Part shown: positions 14,443 through 15,185 of the stretch, one piece after another | How positions within the stretch are numbered: position 1 is the first letter of the stretch | How the letters are laid out: each line of letters opens with the position of its first letter | Origin: Bacteroidota bacterium | GTDB taxonomy: Bacteria; Bacteroidota; Bacteroidia; Bacteroidales; UBA4417 | NCBI GenBank assembly: GCA_020048595.1 | Contig: JAIFMH010000066.1 | Coordinates: forward strand, 1 to 15,185 | DNA length: 15,185 nucleotides | Direction of reading: 5' to 3' | Notes under the pieces: generated by a model | The model's database searches: none | What the model saw: the letters and a program-made list of their open reading frames with translations, nothing else | What the model was told of the DNA's origin: nothing | Made by a program: the position numbers and the translations under genes

Positions 14443-15060
14443 ATGCTTATTATAGGAATTGCCGGTGGCTCGGGATGCGGTAAAACTACGGTTGTACGCG
14501 AAATTATTAAACGATTACCCAAAAATTCCGTAGCGGTGATTCCCCAGGATGCATATTATTGGGACAACGGGCATCTTTCTCCTGAAGAAAAACTCAGCAT
14601 CAACTTCGACCATCCGAATTCCATTGAATGGTCCTTATTAGTTAAACATATTGATGCTCTTAGGCTGGGCGAAAGTATTGAGATGCCGGTATACTCCTAT
14701 ATTGATTGTGCAAGACTTAAGGAAACCGTAACCATACAGCCTCGTAAAGTAATTATTGTTGAAGGAATTCTGATTTACAGTGATATGGAACTGGTTAAAC
14801 GGCTTGATATAAAAGTATATGTAGATGCTGAGAGTGATGAAAGACTGATGCGTATTATTCGACGCGATACTGTAGAACGTGGCCGTGATCCAATGAAGGT
14901 TCTGGACCATTACACACGATGGGTAAAACCAATGCACCTTCAGTTTATTGAACCTACCAAACGGAATGCAGATATTATCGTTCCGCAGGGTGGCGAAAAT
15001 AAAGTGGCGATTGAGATCCTGGCCTCAAGAATTAAGATGAAACTGGACTCGGGGGATTGA
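14443..15060 (+). CDS. udk: Uridine kinase
   Basis: The 205-residue P-loop kinase phosphorylates uridine (and usually cytidine) in pyrimidine salvage. It shows Walker A GGSGCGKTT (8-16), the substrate-region motif PQDAYYWD (34-41) with Asp36 as likely catalytic base, NFDHPNSIEW (54-63), VEGILIYSD (106-114) and the arginine-rich lid RIIRRDTVERGRD (137-149). The C-terminal MHLQFIEPTKRNADIIVPQGG (164-184) is strongly characteristic. The position after VYSYID that is His in the E. coli and human enzymes (as I recall the alignment) is Cys89 here, as also seems common in Bacteroidota homologues. The start at 14443 gives a standard beta-strand directly into the P-loop. The gene lies after a terminator and is probably its own unit; the only promoter hint is TACTTTTA at 14390-14397, too weak to call. 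Confidence 0.95.
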   Translation: MLIIGIAGGSGCGKTTVVREIIKRLPKNSVAVIPQDAYYWDNGHLSPEEKLSINFDHPNSIEWSLLVKHIDALRLGESIEMPVYSYIDCARLKETVTIQPRKVIIVEGILIYSDMELVKRLDIKVYVDAESDERLMRIIRRDTVERGRDPMKVLDHYTRWVKPMHLQFIEPTKRNADIIVPQGGENKVAIEILASRIKMKLDSGD

Positions 15061-15185
15061 GTGAAAAGTGAAAAGTGAAAAGTGAAAAGTGAAAAGTGAA
15101 TAGTGAATAGTAGAGACGCGATGCTTCGCTTCTGACCCAAGGGATTGAAAAGTGAATAGTGAATAGTGAATAGTAGAGACGCGAT
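15061..15185 (+). repeat. Composite GTGAAAA/GTGAATA heptamer tract with GTAGAGACGCGAT units
   Basis: The tract begins immediately after the udk stop codon with five GTGAAAA units (15061-15095), two GTGAATA units (15096-15109) and GTAGAGACGCGAT (15110-15122). After 29 nt that include an imperfect hairpin partner, three GTGAATA units (15152-15172) and a second GTAGAGACGCGAT (15173-15185) follow, and the window ends. The first GTAGAGACGCGAT can fold with the following TCGCTTCT (15126-15133): seven pairs with one mismatch around the loop TGCT. Similar GAGACGCGAT-containing palindromes are, to my recollection, dispersed repeats in cyanobacteria and some Bacteroidota. Confidence 0.88.

Noticed and set aside
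14940..15140. Minus-strand ORF with a repeated SLFTFHF-like peptide
   Set aside because: The peptide is simply the translation of the 7-nt repeat tract, and the rest is antisense to the conserved C-terminus of uridine kinase.
15061..15185. Regular repeats considered as a CRISPR array
   Set aside because: Units are 7 nt with no unique spacers, so this is a low-complexity tandem tract, not repeat-spacer DNA.

Overview
The window looks like a chromosomal segment of an anaerobic Bacteroidota, probably of the order Bacteroidales or Marinilabiliales. The reasons are: moderate-to-low GC with AT-rich spacers; near absence of purine-rich Shine-Dalgarno sequences; -7 promoter elements of the TAnnTTTG type; a complete sodium-pumping methylmalonyl-CoA decarboxylase cluster, typical of propionate-producing Bacteroidales; and low-complexity repeats of 7-8 bp in the intergenic spacers. 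No rRNA, tRNA, CRISPR array, transposase or phage gene was seen.

Layout. (1) 1-545, minus strand: the 5' part of an AAA ATPase gene of the ATPase/DUF4143 type, cut by the window edge. A striking palindromic operator-like sequence (554-595) lies directly upstream. (2) 833-4075: a secreted tricorn-type S41 protease with an intact Ser-His-Ser-Glu tetrad, closed by a strong terminator. (3) 4385-9784: a five-gene set of outer-membrane beta-barrel, LolD/MacB-like ATPase, two FtsX/LolCE-like permeases and a periplasmic LolA-like carrier. Together they could form one route from inner membrane to outer membrane. (4) 10069-14223: mce, mmdA, an oadG-type subunit, a biotin carrier and an oadB-type subunit. 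This cluster epimerises and then decarboxylates methylmalonyl-CoA to propionyl-CoA while exporting sodium, and it ends at a terminator. (5) 14443-15060: uridine kinase, followed by a composite repeat tract running off the window.

The most novel-looking elements are the barrel/ABC/LolA-like set, which I read as a candidate trans-envelope lipid or lipoprotein transport system of unknown cargo, and a recurrent pattern of 7-8 nt period repeats that begin within about 30 nt of five different stop codons. The methylmalonyl-CoA cluster is well understood and intact: every catalytic or sodium-site residue I could place is present. Everything here comes from reading the sequence and from recalled family knowledge; no database search was run.
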